Below, in pieces: positions 17,626 through 25,719 of a DNA stretch of 64,000 bases. The DNA lies in the NCBI RefSeq assembly GCF_037026715.1, contig NZ_JBANCG010000006.1, positions 62,001 to 126,000 of the forward strand, written 5' to 3'. Position 1 is the first letter of the stretch. Each line of letters opens with the position of its first letter. Position numbers and translations under genes: made by a program. This DNA is from Breoghania sp037026715. Its GTDB lineage: Bacteria > Pseudomonadota > Alphaproteobacteria > Rhizobiales > Stappiaceae. Below the pieces are notes generated by a model that was given only the letters and a program-made list of their open reading frames with translations, did no database searches and had not been told where the DNA came from.

Positions 17626-18639
17626 GTGCAGACGATTGCCAAGCTTATGGGAGCGGTCGCCGTCGCGGCCATGATGTCGGGAGTTGCAACGGTTGCGGCA
17701 TCCGCCGCGGAAAGCACGCCGGCGGTGGTTTACGACCTCGGCGGCAAGTTCGACAAGTCGTTCAACGAGTCCGCCTACACGGGCGCGGAAAAGTACAAGG
17801 AGGATACCGGTACCGAGTACCGGGACTTCGAGATCCAGAACGACAGCCAGCGCGAGCAGGGGCTGCGCAATTTCGCCCGCCGCGGCATGAGCCCGATCGT
17901 CGGTATCGGATTTTCCTACGAGCAGGCGATCGAGAAGGTGGCCAAGGAATTCCCAGACACCCACTTCGCCATCGTCGATTCCGTTGTGGATCTTCCCAAC
18001 GTGCGCTCGATCCTGTTCAAGGAACACGAAGGCTCCTACCTCGTCGGCATTCTCGCGGCCATGGCCTCGAAGACGGGCAAGGTCGGCTTCGTCGGCGGCA
18101 TGGACATCCCGCTCATCCGCAAGTTCGCCTGCGGCTACGTCCAGGGCGTTAAATCTGTCAGCCCCGACATCGAGGTCATTCAGAACATGACCGGCACGAC
18201 GGGCGCGGCCTGGAACGATCCCGTGAAGGGCGGCGAACTCGCCAAGGCGCAGTTCGACAAGGGCGTGGACGTCATCTACCACGCGGCCGGCGGCACCGGC
18301 ATTGGCGTGCTTCAGGCCGCCGCCGATGCCGGCAAGCTGGGCATTGGCGTCGACAGCAACCAGAATGCGCTTCATCCCGGCAACATGCTGACCTCGATGG
18401 TGAAGAGCGTGGACGTGGCCGTCTACAAGACCTTCGAGGATTCCGCCCAGGGCAACTGGTCGGCTGGCATCCAGGCGCTCGGCCTGAAGGAAGGCGGCGT
18501 CGATTGGGCCTATGATGACAACAACAAGGACCTGATCACCGACGAGATGAAGGCCGCCGTGCAGAAGGCCAAGGACGACATCATCTCCGGAAAGGTCGAG
18601 GTTCACGATTACATGTCGGACAATTCCTGCCCGATGTGA
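17626..18639 (+). CDS. BMP/PnrA-family nucleoside-binding protein, copy 1
   Basis: 337 residues of the BMP (PnrA-like) substrate-binding family, which in characterised members captures purine and pyrimidine nucleosides in the periplasm. The GTG at 17626 is preferred: GGAGG lies 5 bases upstream and the peptide begins MQTIAKLMGAVAVAAMM..., a clean signal sequence cut near ASAA. An ATG at 17614 overlaps that ribosome site. Motifs include VYDLGGKFDKSFNES, AAGGTGIGVLQAA and GVDSNQN. There is no lipobox, so it should be a soluble periplasmic protein. It heads the transporter genes and is followed by a strong hairpin and then a paralogue. Confidence 0.9.
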   Translation: MQTIAKLMGAVAVAAMMSGVATVAASAAESTPAVVYDLGGKFDKSFNESAYTGAEKYKEDTGTEYRDFEIQNDSQREQGLRNFARRGMSPIVGIGFSYEQAIEKVAKEFPDTHFAIVDSVVDLPNVRSILFKEHEGSYLVGILAAMASKTGKVGFVGGMDIPLIRKFACGYVQGVKSVSPDIEVIQNMTGTTGAAWNDPVKGGELAKAQFDKGVDVIYHAAGGTGIGVLQAAADAGKLGIGVDSNQNALHPGNMLTSMVKSVDVAVYKTFEDSAQGNWSAGIQALGLKEGGVDWAYDDNNKDLITDEMKAAVQKAKDDIISGKVEVHDYMSDNSCPM

Positions 18640-18648
18640 GCGACGGAT

Positions 18649-18681
18649 CCCCCGTGTGGCATTGAAGGTGCCGCGCGGGGG
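18649..18681 (+). other. Strong stem-loop between the two binding-protein genes
   Basis: A 13-bp stem (CCCCCGTGTGGCA with TGCCGCGCGGGGG, two G-U pairs) and a 7-base loop lie 9 bases after the first binding-protein stop. No U-run follows. Such hairpins after binding-protein genes typically protect the upstream mRNA from 3' decay and lower downstream transporter expression. Confidence 0.6.
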
Positions 18682-18731
18682 CTGCTGCGGGCGGCGAAGG
18701 CTGATGCGGCGATTCGGGAACATGGACTGCC

Positions 18732-19778
18732 ATGGACACAAGCACACCCATGCGAGCGATGAGGCGGGCGCTGGTCGCCGCTGCCATGCTCGGAAGCTGC
18801 GGCATGCCGACGGCGGGCGCCGCCGGCGATGAGGCCGCCGCGTCCGTGCCTGTTCCGGCGATCGTCTACTCTGTTGGCGGCAAGTTCGACGGTTCCTTCA
18901 ATGAATCCGCGTTTGCCGGGGTGACCCGTTTCAAGGCGGAAACGGGGGGCGGCGTGCGCGAATTCGAAATCGTCCGCGATGCCCAGTCGCTGCAGGCGTT
19001 GCGCACCTTCGCGGGCCACGGTTACGCCCCCATTGTTGCCATCGGGTTCAATCAGGCAAGCGCGATGGAACAGGTGGCGCACGAGTTTCCGGAACGCTCG
19101 TTCGCCATCGTCGACATGGTGGTCGATGCGCCCAATGTCGCCTCCTATGTCTTCCAGGAACAGGAAGGCGCCTACATAGCGGGCGTTCTGGCGGCCATGG
19201 CCACGAAGAGCGGCACGATCGGCTTCGTCGGCGGCATGGATATCCCGATTATCCGCCGGTTCCTGTGCGGTTATCGGCAGGGAGCCGCTTCTGTCGGCGG
19301 CGACGTCAAGGTTGTCTTCAACATGGCCGGAGACACGCCCGCCGCCTTCGCCGATTCCGCGCGTGGCGCCGAGCTTGCCCGCGCGCAGATCGACCAGGGT
19401 GCCGACGTGATCATCCAGGCCGCCGGCGGCACCGGCCTAGGTGTTCTTCAAGCGGCGGCGGATGCCGGCATTCTCGGTATCGGCACCGACAGCAACCAGA
19501 ATGGCCTGCACCCGGGCCACGTGCTGACCTCCATCCGCAAGCGCGTCGACAATGCCGTTTTCGAGAGCTTCATGGCGGCGAGGGACGGGCGCTTCAAGCC
19601 CGGCATCCGGGTTCTGGGGCTCGCCGATGGCGGCATGGACTGGGTGCTCGACAAGAACAACGCGAAACTGATCACGCCGGAGATGAAAGCAGCGGCAGAA
19701 CGCGCCGTTGCCGGGATTTCGGCGGGAACGATCAAGGTGCACGACGTCGTCGCCGACGGTGCGTGCCCGCTGGAGTAG
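18732..19778 (+). CDS. BMP/PnrA-family nucleoside-binding protein, copy 2 (possible lipoprotein)
   Basis: 348 residues, aligned over its full length with the preceding gene (shared GGKFD-SFNES, VGFVGGMDIP-IR, AAGGTG-GVLQAAADAG, DSNQN-LHPG), so it is a tandem duplicate that has diverged. Unlike copy 1 it has an LGSC lipobox after a hydrophobic stretch (LVAAAMLGSC, cysteine near residue 23). This suggests membrane anchoring, although the C-terminal end of the box is not decisive. Two binding proteins sharing one ATPase and permease pair could widen the substrate range. The start at 18732 is likely, with in-frame ATGs at 18750 and 18759 as alternatives. Confidence 0.85.
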   Translation: MDTSTPMRAMRRALVAAAMLGSCGMPTAGAAGDEAAASVPVPAIVYSVGGKFDGSFNESAFAGVTRFKAETGGGVREFEIVRDAQSLQALRTFAGHGYAPIVAIGFNQASAMEQVAHEFPERSFAIVDMVVDAPNVASYVFQEQEGAYIAGVLAAMATKSGTIGFVGGMDIPIIRRFLCGYRQGAASVGGDVKVVFNMAGDTPAAFADSARGAELARAQIDQGADVIIQAAGGTGLGVLQAAADAGILGIGTDSNQNGLHPGHVLTSIRKRVDNAVFESFMAARDGRFKPGIRVLGLADGGMDWVLDKNNAKLITPEMKAAAERAVAGISAGTIKVHDVVADGACPLE

Positions 19779-19864
19779 GACATGGTTGCCATTCCACGCG
19801 CCCATCCCCCCGAGCATGCCCCCTGCATGCCCCAGGGGCCTCGCCACCGCACGGAGCCTCGCCC

Positions 19865-21391
19865 ATGACGCTCGCGCTCGAACTCGTCGGCATCGACAAG
19901 CGCTTCGGCTCTGTCCACGCCAACAAGGACATCAATCTCGCCGTCGCCAAGGGCTCGATCCATGGCATCGTCGGCGAGAACGGGGCCGGGAAATCGACGC
20001 TGATGTCGATCATCTACGGCTTCTACAGCGCCGACGCCGGCGAGATTCGCATCGATGGAAAGCCCGTCTCCATTCCCGATTCCAAGGCCGCTATCGGCCA
20101 CGGCATCGGCATGGTCCACCAGCATTTCATGTTGGTCGACAATTTCACGGTGCTGGAAAACGTCATGCTCGGCGCCGAGGGCGGGCCGATGCTCAATGCC
20201 GGGCTCGCCAGGGCGCGCAAGGAACTGAAGCGGCTGGCCGATGAATACGGTCTGACGGTCGATCTCGATGCGGAGGTGGGCGAACTTCCCGTCGGCCTCC
20301 AGCAGCGGGTGGAAATCCTGAAGGCGCTTTTTCGCGGCGCCGACATCCTCATTCTCGACGAGCCGACAGGCGTGCTGACGCCAGCCGAGGCCGATCACCT
20401 CTTCCGCATCCTGCGCACCTTGCGCGACGAGGGAAAGACGGTCCTGCTCATCACCCACAAGCTGCGCGAGATCATGGCGGTTACCGACAAGGTCTCCGTC
20501 ATGCGCCGCGGCGAGATCGTCGACACCCGCGCGACGGCGGAGACGAGCGTTGAGGAACTGGCGGAACTCATGGTCGGCCGTTCGGTGCTGCTCAGGGTCG
20601 ACAAGAAGCCGGCGGCCCCCGGTCGTCCGGTGCTGGAGGTGACGGATCTCACCGTGCGCGACGCTCGCGGCGTGGTACGGGTCGATCATGCGTCTTTGAC
20701 AGTGCGCGCGGGCGAGATCGTCGGCATTGCGGGTGTGTCCGGCAACGGCCAGTCGCAGTTTTTGGAGGCACTCGCCGGCATCCGCAAATGGGAGAGCGGC
20801 CGGGTTCTGGTGGACGGTCAGGACGTGATGTCCGACGGCAAGGTCGATCCAGCCGAGATGCGCGGTCTCGGCGTCGCCCACGTCCCGGAGGATCGCCACC
20901 GCATGGGGCTCGTCAACTCCTTCGCCGAATACGAGAACTGCGCGCTCGGCTATCACAATGATCCCAAATACGGCTCCGGCGCGCTGCTCGACATCAAGGC
21001 CATGTGCGACGATGCGATTGACAAGATAGAGAAATACGACATCCGCCCGCCGTCCTGCACGCTCAAGACCTCGATGTTTTCCGGAGGCAACCAGCAGAAG
21101 ATCGTGCTGGCGCGCGAGATCGAGCGCGATCCTGTCGTGCTTCTCGTCGGCCAGCCCACCCGCGGCGTCGATATCGGCGCCATCGAATTCATCCACAAGC
21201 GCCTGATCGAGCTGCGCGATGCGGGCAAGGGCATTCTGCTTGTCTCCGTCGAACTCGACGAGATCCGCATGCTGGCCGACCGCGTGCTGGTGATGTTCGA
21301 CGGCCGCCTCGTCGGCGAGAGGGCGCCCGATGCCAGCGAACAGGAACTCGGCCTGATGATGGCCGGCGTCACCCAGGAGGCGGCCGAATGA
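19865..21391 (+). CDS. Nucleoside ABC transporter, double ATP-binding protein
   Basis: 508 residues with two ABC domains in one chain, as in the NupA/YufO and RbsA/MglA class. The first has Walker A GENGAGKST, signature-like LPVGLQQRVEI and Walker B LILDEPTGVLTP. The second has a degenerate P-loop (GVSGNGQSQF, lacking GKS/T), signature FSGGNQQKIVLA and QPTRGVDIG in place of a normal Walker B. So only the first nucleotide site is likely fully catalytic, as usual in this family. It partners the two binding proteins upstream and the two permeases downstream. The ATG at 19865 has no strong ribosome site but marks the start of homology. Confidence 0.93.
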   Translation: MTLALELVGIDKRFGSVHANKDINLAVAKGSIHGIVGENGAGKSTLMSIIYGFYSADAGEIRIDGKPVSIPDSKAAIGHGIGMVHQHFMLVDNFTVLENVMLGAEGGPMLNAGLARARKELKRLADEYGLTVDLDAEVGELPVGLQQRVEILKALFRGADILILDEPTGVLTPAEADHLFRILRTLRDEGKTVLLITHKLREIMAVTDKVSVMRRGEIVDTRATAETSVEELAELMVGRSVLLRVDKKPAAPGRPVLEVTDLTVRDARGVVRVDHASLTVRAGEIVGIAGVSGNGQSQFLEALAGIRKWESGRVLVDGQDVMSDGKVDPAEMRGLGVAHVPEDRHRMGLVNSFAEYENCALGYHNDPKYGSGALLDIKAMCDDAIDKIEKYDIRPPSCTLKTSMFSGGNQQKIVLAREIERDPVVLLVGQPTRGVDIGAIEFIHKRLIELRDAGKGILLVSVELDEIRMLADRVLVMFDGRLVGERAPDASEQELGLMMAGVTQEAAE

Positions 21392-21434
21392 GACGATCGA
21401 TCGCGCCGTGTTTGCCGGGCACGTCCCGCAGGCA

Positions 21435-21563
21435 CCCCTCTCCCCCCTTGCGGGGGAGATGCCCCGAAGGGGCAGAGGGGGGCAGGCGGCGGGCTGTGAG
21501 CGTGGGGCCTACCCCCCTCTGTCCCGCTTCGCGCGACATCTCCCCCGCAAGGGGGGAGAGGGG
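21435..21563. repeat. 129-bp palindromic intergenic element with 27-bp perfect terminal inverted repeats
   Basis: The outer arms at 21435-21461 and 21537-21563 are exact complements over 27 bases, built of C-tract, TTGC, G-tract and AGATG. Inner arms (GGCAGAGGGGGG / CCCCCCTCTG) extend the pairing, so most of the element can fold into one cruciform or RNA hairpin. It fills the gap between the ATPase and permease genes. Similar G/C-tract palindromes are dispersed repeats in Rhizobiales genomes. In this window only this copy was noticed. Confidence 0.85.
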
Positions 21564-21611
21564 AACAAGCTGGACGTTTCCCACATCGGATAGCCAAATC
21601 GGAACCGCAGC

Positions 21612-22718
21612 ATGACCCGTGGCAAGCTCCCCAAGTGGGTCGATTACGGCCTCCTCCCGGCCCTTAACCTTGCCGCCGCCTTCCTGGTGGCCGGGCTCGT
21701 CGTGCTCCTGATCGGAGAGGATCCGCTGGAAGCGGTCAGGATCCTGATCTACGGCTCGCTGGGCTTCGGCGAGGGCGTCGGCTTCACGCTGTTCTATGCC
21801 ACCAACTTCATCTTCACCGGGCTCGCGGTTGCCGTCGCGTTCCATGCCGGTCTCTTCAACATCGGCGGCGAGGGGCAGGCCTATGTCGGCGGTCTCGGCG
21901 TTGGCCTCGCCTGCCTTGCGCTCGACCGCTTCGTGCCGTGGTGGGTGACCTTCCCCGTGGCGGTTGCCGGCGGGGCGATCTTCGGTGCGGCATGGGCCTT
22001 CGTCCCGGCCTATCTCCAGGCGAAGCGCGGCAGCCACGTCGTCATCACGACGATCATGTTCAACTTCATCGCCTCCTCGCTGATGGTCTATCTGCTGGTC
22101 AACGTTCTGGCCAAGCCCGGCTCCATGCAGCCCGAGACGCGCAACTTCGAGCCCGGCGGCCAGTTGCCGCTCATCCGCGATCTTCTGCCCGGGCTCGATC
22201 TCGGCCAGGCGCCGCTGAACCTCGCCTTCGTGCTGGCGCTGGCGGCTTGCGCGTTCGTCTGGGTGCTGATCTGGCGCTCGCGGCTCGGCTACGAGATCCG
22301 AACCTTCGGCGCGAACCAGTCTGCCGCCATCTATGCCGGCATCTCGCCGGTCAGGATCACCATCGTCACCATGCTGATTTCCGGCGGGCTTGCCGGTCTC
22401 ATGGCGATCAACGAGGTGATGGGATCGCAGACGCGTCTGCTTCTGGAATTCACCGCCGGCTACGGTTTCGTCGGCATCGCGGTGGCGCTGATGGGCCGTG
22501 CCCATCCGGTCGGCATCATCCTGGCGTCCATCCTCTTCGGCATGCTCTATCAGGGCGGTGCGGAACTGGCGTTCGAAAAACCGGCGATCACGCGTGACAT
22601 GATCGTCGTCATCCAGGGGCTGGTGATCCTGTTCGCCGGCGCGCTGGAACATCTCTTCCGGCCGTGGCTTCAACGGCTCTTTGCCTCCGGCCACGCGCCG
22701 GAAGCACAGGCGGCTTGA
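21612..22718 (+). CDS. Nucleoside ABC transporter permease 1
   Basis: 368 residues with about eight to ten hydrophobic segments, of the BPD_transp_2 family used by BMP-type nucleoside importers (NupB/YufP class). Family landmarks are FHAGLFNIGGEGQAYVGG, SHVVITTIMFNFIA, the cytoplasmic coupling stretch LGYEIRTFGANQSAAIYAGI and FVGIAVALMGRAHPVGI. It forms a heterodimer with permease 2, whose gene starts 11 bases later. The palindromic repeat just upstream could affect how much of the mRNA continues into the permeases. Confidence 0.93.
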   Translation: MTRGKLPKWVDYGLLPALNLAAAFLVAGLVVLLIGEDPLEAVRILIYGSLGFGEGVGFTLFYATNFIFTGLAVAVAFHAGLFNIGGEGQAYVGGLGVGLACLALDRFVPWWVTFPVAVAGGAIFGAAWAFVPAYLQAKRGSHVVITTIMFNFIASSLMVYLLVNVLAKPGSMQPETRNFEPGGQLPLIRDLLPGLDLGQAPLNLAFVLALAACAFVWVLIWRSRLGYEIRTFGANQSAAIYAGISPVRITIVTMLISGGLAGLMAINEVMGSQTRLLLEFTAGYGFVGIAVALMGRAHPVGIILASILFGMLYQGGAELAFEKPAITRDMIVVIQGLVILFAGALEHLFRPWLQRLFASGHAPEAQAA

Positions 22719-22729
22719 GGGGGACGGAC

Positions 22730-23725
22730 ATGATCGACTTTCTTGCCGCCATCTTTTCCATCATCTTCAACCTGTCGACGCTCGACGCCGCGGTCCGCCT
22801 GTCGACGCCGCTGCTGCTTGCGGCACTGGCCGGTCTCTTTTCCGAGCGTTCCGGCATCTTCGACATTGGGCTTGAGGGCAAGATGCTGGCGGCCGCATTC
22901 GCCGCCGGCGCGGTCGCGGGTGTCACGGGTTCGGCTTGGCTCGGACTTGCCGCCGGTGTGATGATCTCCATCGCGCTGGCGCTCGTCCACGGCTTCGCCT
23001 CGATCACCGCGCGCGGCAACCAGATCGTCTCCGGCGTCGCCATCAATTTCTTTGCCGCCGGCCTGACAGCGCTGCTCGGTCAGGCGTGGTTCCGTCACGG
23101 CGGGCGCACGCCGCAGCTCGGGCGCGATGCGCGGTTCGGCGAAATCGATCTGCCGGGGGCGGATGCGCTGAAGGACGTGCCGGTCGTCGGCGACATCTAC
23201 AATCACCTGATTTCAGGCCACAACATCCTCGTCTACGCGGCGTTCTTCGCGGTCCCGTTCTCCTGGTGGGTGCTCTACCGCACGCGCTTCGGCCTGCGGT
23301 TGAGGGCAGTCGGCGAAAATCCGGCGGCAGTCGATACCGCCGGCATCTCGGTGACGTGGCTGCGCTATCGCGCCGTCATCTGTACCGGCATCCTGTGCGG
23401 ACTTGCCGGAACCTACCTCTCCATTGCCCAGTCCGCCGGCTTTAACCGCGACATGACGGCAGGCCGCGGCTTCATCGCGCTCGCCGCTCTCATCTTCGCC
23501 AAATGGAAACCGGTTCCGGCCATGTTCGCCTGTCTTCTCTTCGGCATGCTCGATGCGGTCGCCATCCGCTTGCAGGGCCAGGCGATCCCGGGCGTCGGCG
23601 TCATTCCGGTGCAGTTCTTCCAGGCGCTGCCCTATATCCTCACGGTCATCCTGCTGGCCGGTTTCATCGGCAAGGCCATTCCGCCCAAGGCGGGCGGCGT
23701 CGCCTACGTCAAGGAGCGCACATGA
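22730..23725 (+). CDS. Nucleoside ABC transporter permease 2
   Basis: 331 residues, the shorter permease of the pair (NupC/YufQ class), with LSTPLLLAALAGLFSERSGIFDIGLEGKM at the N-terminus, RGNQIVSGVAINF in the middle and the coupling loop FGLRLRAVGENPAAVDTAGI. The ATG at 22730 follows GGGGGAC and matches the usual start of the family; the longer frame is overlap with permease 1. Its stop overlaps the cdd start (ATGA), tying import directly to the first catabolic enzyme. Confidence 0.93.
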   Translation: MIDFLAAIFSIIFNLSTLDAAVRLSTPLLLAALAGLFSERSGIFDIGLEGKMLAAAFAAGAVAGVTGSAWLGLAAGVMISIALALVHGFASITARGNQIVSGVAINFFAAGLTALLGQAWFRHGGRTPQLGRDARFGEIDLPGADALKDVPVVGDIYNHLISGHNILVYAAFFAVPFSWWVLYRTRFGLRLRAVGENPAAVDTAGISVTWLRYRAVICTGILCGLAGTYLSIAQSAGFNRDMTAGRGFIALAALIFAKWKPVPAMFACLLFGMLDAVAIRLQGQAIPGVGVIPVQFFQALPYILTVILLAGFIGKAIPPKAGGVAYVKERT

Positions 23726-24141
23726 GTTCGTTCGATGCGCTTTTCGCGGCAGCTAAAGCGGCCCGCGAAAACGCTCACGCCCCCTATTCGGGCTACAAGG
23801 TTGGCGCGGCCCTGCGCACCCGCGACGGGGCGATCCACGCCGGCTGCAACATGGAAAATGCGAGCTACCCGGAAGGCTGGTGCGCGGAGACGACGGCGCT
23901 GGCCTGTATGGGCGTATCCGGTGCGCGCGAGGTCCTTGAAGTCGTCGTGATCGCCGACGGCGAGCGGCTCTGCACGCCCTGCGGCGGCTGCCGCCAGCGC
24001 CTTGCCGAATTCGCCGGCCCCGACACGCCCGTCCACATCGCCGACCTTGGCGGCCTGCGCCAGACATTCACCCTCGGGGAACTTCTGCCCGCCGGGTTCG
24101 CTCTGGAAGACAAGGACAAAACCGGCGGAGCGACATCATGA
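23722..24141 (+). CDS. cdd: Cytidine deaminase, tetrameric type
   Basis: 139 residues, the length of the homotetrameric class. The zinc ligands are three cysteines, C54, C87 and C90, with the catalytic glutamate E56 (WCAE) and nucleoside contacts N43 and E45 in GCNMEN. It hydrolyses cytidine and deoxycytidine to (deoxy)uridine and ammonia, making substrates for DeoA. Both ends overlap neighbours by ATGA (permease 2 and punA), so it is translationally coupled inside the nucleoside operon. Confidence 0.95.
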   Translation: MSSFDALFAAAKAARENAHAPYSGYKVGAALRTRDGAIHAGCNMENASYPEGWCAETTALACMGVSGAREVLEVVVIADGERLCTPCGGCRQRLAEFAGPDTPVHIADLGGLRQTFTLGELLPAGFALEDKDKTGGATS

Positions 24142-24959
24142 GCGGTTATGGACAGCAATGCGCGGCCATCGTGCGCGCGGCACGCGATGCGCCCTATCGG
24201 GTCGGCATCGTGCTCGGCTCCGGCCTCGGCACGCTTGCCGATGCGGTGGAGGGGGCAGTGCGCATTTCTTATAACGAACTGCCGGGCTTCCCCGTTTCCA
24301 CCGTTTCTTCGCACGCGAGCGAAGTGGTCGCCGGGCGGCTGGCGGGGTGCGAGGTAGTCGTCCTCGCGGGCCGTGCGCACTACTACGAGAGCGGCGATCC
24401 CACCCGCATGCGCACGCCGCTCGAAACGCTGAAGGCGCTGGGCTGCGAGACCCTCATCCTGACCAATGCCGCCGGCTCGCTCGACATCGACGTGGCGCCC
24501 GGTTCGCCGATGCTGATCACCGACCACATCAACTTCTCCGGCTTCAATCCGCTCATCGGCGAGGAAAGCGATGCCCGCTTCGTCGATATGAACGGCGCCT
24601 ATGACAAGGATCTGCGCGCTCGTGTAAAGGCGGTGGCGGTGGAAAACGACATCCCGCTCGCCGAGGGGGTCTATGCCTGGTTCTCCGGTCCCTCCTTCGA
24701 GACGCCGGCCGAAATCCGCATGGCCCGGACCCTCGGGGCGGATGCGGTCGGCATGTCGACCGTGCCGGAAGTGATCCTTGCGCGTTTTCTGGGATTGCGG
24801 GTCGTTGCGATTTCGACCATCACCAACCTCGCCGCCGGGATGCAGGCAACGCTGTCTCATGCGGAAACGAAAAGGATGGGCCTGGAGGGCGTCGGCAAGC
24901 TGACGACGCTCGTCACTGGGCTCTTGAAAACGCTCGACAAGGACGAGGCCGATGCCTGA
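24138..24959 (+). CDS. punA: Purine nucleoside phosphorylase, trimeric (PunA) class
   Basis: 273 residues of the trimeric PNP family. It shows the phosphate loop GIVLGSGLGTLAD, SSHASEVV in place of the more usual SHxG, AGRAHYYE and the base- and ribose-binding GPSFETPAEIRMARTLGADAVGMSTVPE, with the conserved glutamate in SFET and the asparagine in TNLAAG. It phosphorolyses (deoxy)inosine and (deoxy)guanosine to base plus (deoxy)ribose-1-phosphate, which DeoB then isomerises. The E. coli hexameric DeoD is unrelated at this level. It overlaps cdd at its start and deoC at its end. Confidence 0.92.
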   Translation: MSGYGQQCAAIVRAARDAPYRVGIVLGSGLGTLADAVEGAVRISYNELPGFPVSTVSSHASEVVAGRLAGCEVVVLAGRAHYYESGDPTRMRTPLETLKALGCETLILTNAAGSLDIDVAPGSPMLITDHINFSGFNPLIGEESDARFVDMNGAYDKDLRARVKAVAVENDIPLAEGVYAWFSGPSFETPAEIRMARTLGADAVGMSTVPEVILARFLGLRVVAISTITNLAAGMQATLSHAETKRMGLEGVGKLTTLVTGLLKTLDKDEADA

Positions 24960-25719
24960 TCTCGATGCCCGCGCGGTCGCCGCGCGGGCTCTGCCGCTTC
25001 TCGATCTGACCGACCTCAACGACGATTGCGACACGGCTGCGATCAAGCGCCTGTGCGCACGCGCAGTCACGCCACACGGCAACGTCGCCGCCGTCTGCAT
25101 CTGGCCCCGCTTCGTGGGCGATGCAAAGGTTCTTCTGGCCGGAACAAAGGTGAGGATCGCAACTGTCGTGAATTTCCCCGGCGGCGACATGGATATCGCC
25201 GCGATCATCGAGGAAACCCAGCAGGCGATTTCCGACGGTGCCGACGAGATCGACCTCGTCATGCCCTATTCGACGTGGCTTTCAGGCGACCGGGTGGTGG
25301 CGGAATCCACCATCGTACGCGTGCGCACCGCCTGCATGCCGCCGGTCCGGCTCAAGGTCATTCTGGAGACGGGGCGCATCTGCGATCCTGGCCTCATCCG
25401 CGAGGCGTCCGACATGGCAATCGCGGCCGGCGCCGACTTCATAAAAACCTCCACCGGCAAGGTGCCGGTCAACGCGACGCTGGGTGCGGCGCGCATCATG
25501 CTGGAGGCGATCCGCGATGCCGGCCAGCCGGTGGGCTTCAAGCCGGCCGGTGGCATCCGCACGGTGGAGGACGCCGCCGCCTATCTGACGCTGGCCGACG
25601 AGATCCTCGGGCCGGGCTGGGTAAACCCGGAAACATTCCGCTTCGGGGCAAGCGGCGTGCTCGATGCCCTGCTTGCCGCGCTGAACGGCGAACAGTTGAC
25701 CGCAGGCGGAGGCTACTGA
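24952..25719 (+). CDS. deoC: Deoxyribose-phosphate aldolase
   Basis: 255 residues, similar in length to E. coli DeoC. The Schiff-base lysine is in FIKTSTGK, the proton-relay aspartate and lysine are in LLDLTDLNDDC and VKVILETG-like RLKVILETG, and GFKPAGGIRT gives the phosphate site. It splits 2-deoxyribose-5-phosphate to acetaldehyde and glyceraldehyde-3-phosphate, the last step of deoxynucleoside catabolism. The start overlaps the punA end by 8 bases, and its stop shares bases with the deoA start (TGATG). Confidence 0.95.
   Translation: MPDLDARAVAARALPLLDLTDLNDDCDTAAIKRLCARAVTPHGNVAAVCIWPRFVGDAKVLLAGTKVRIATVVNFPGGDMDIAAIIEETQQAISDGADEIDLVMPYSTWLSGDRVVAESTIVRVRTACMPPVRLKVILETGRICDPGLIREASDMAIAAGADFIKTSTGKVPVNATLGAARIMLEAIRDAGQPVGFKPAGGIRTVEDAAAYLTLADEILGPGWVNPETFRFGASGVLDALLAALNGEQLTAGGGY

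Noticed and set aside
19448..21196. 582-codon open frame antisense to the nucleoside ATPase
   Set aside because: Lies wholly opposite genes with clear motifs; composition is the reverse shadow of them.
21369..22694. 441-codon open frame antisense to permease 1
   Set aside because: Extremely charged, low-complexity product opposite a membrane protein gene; typical GC-rich shadow.
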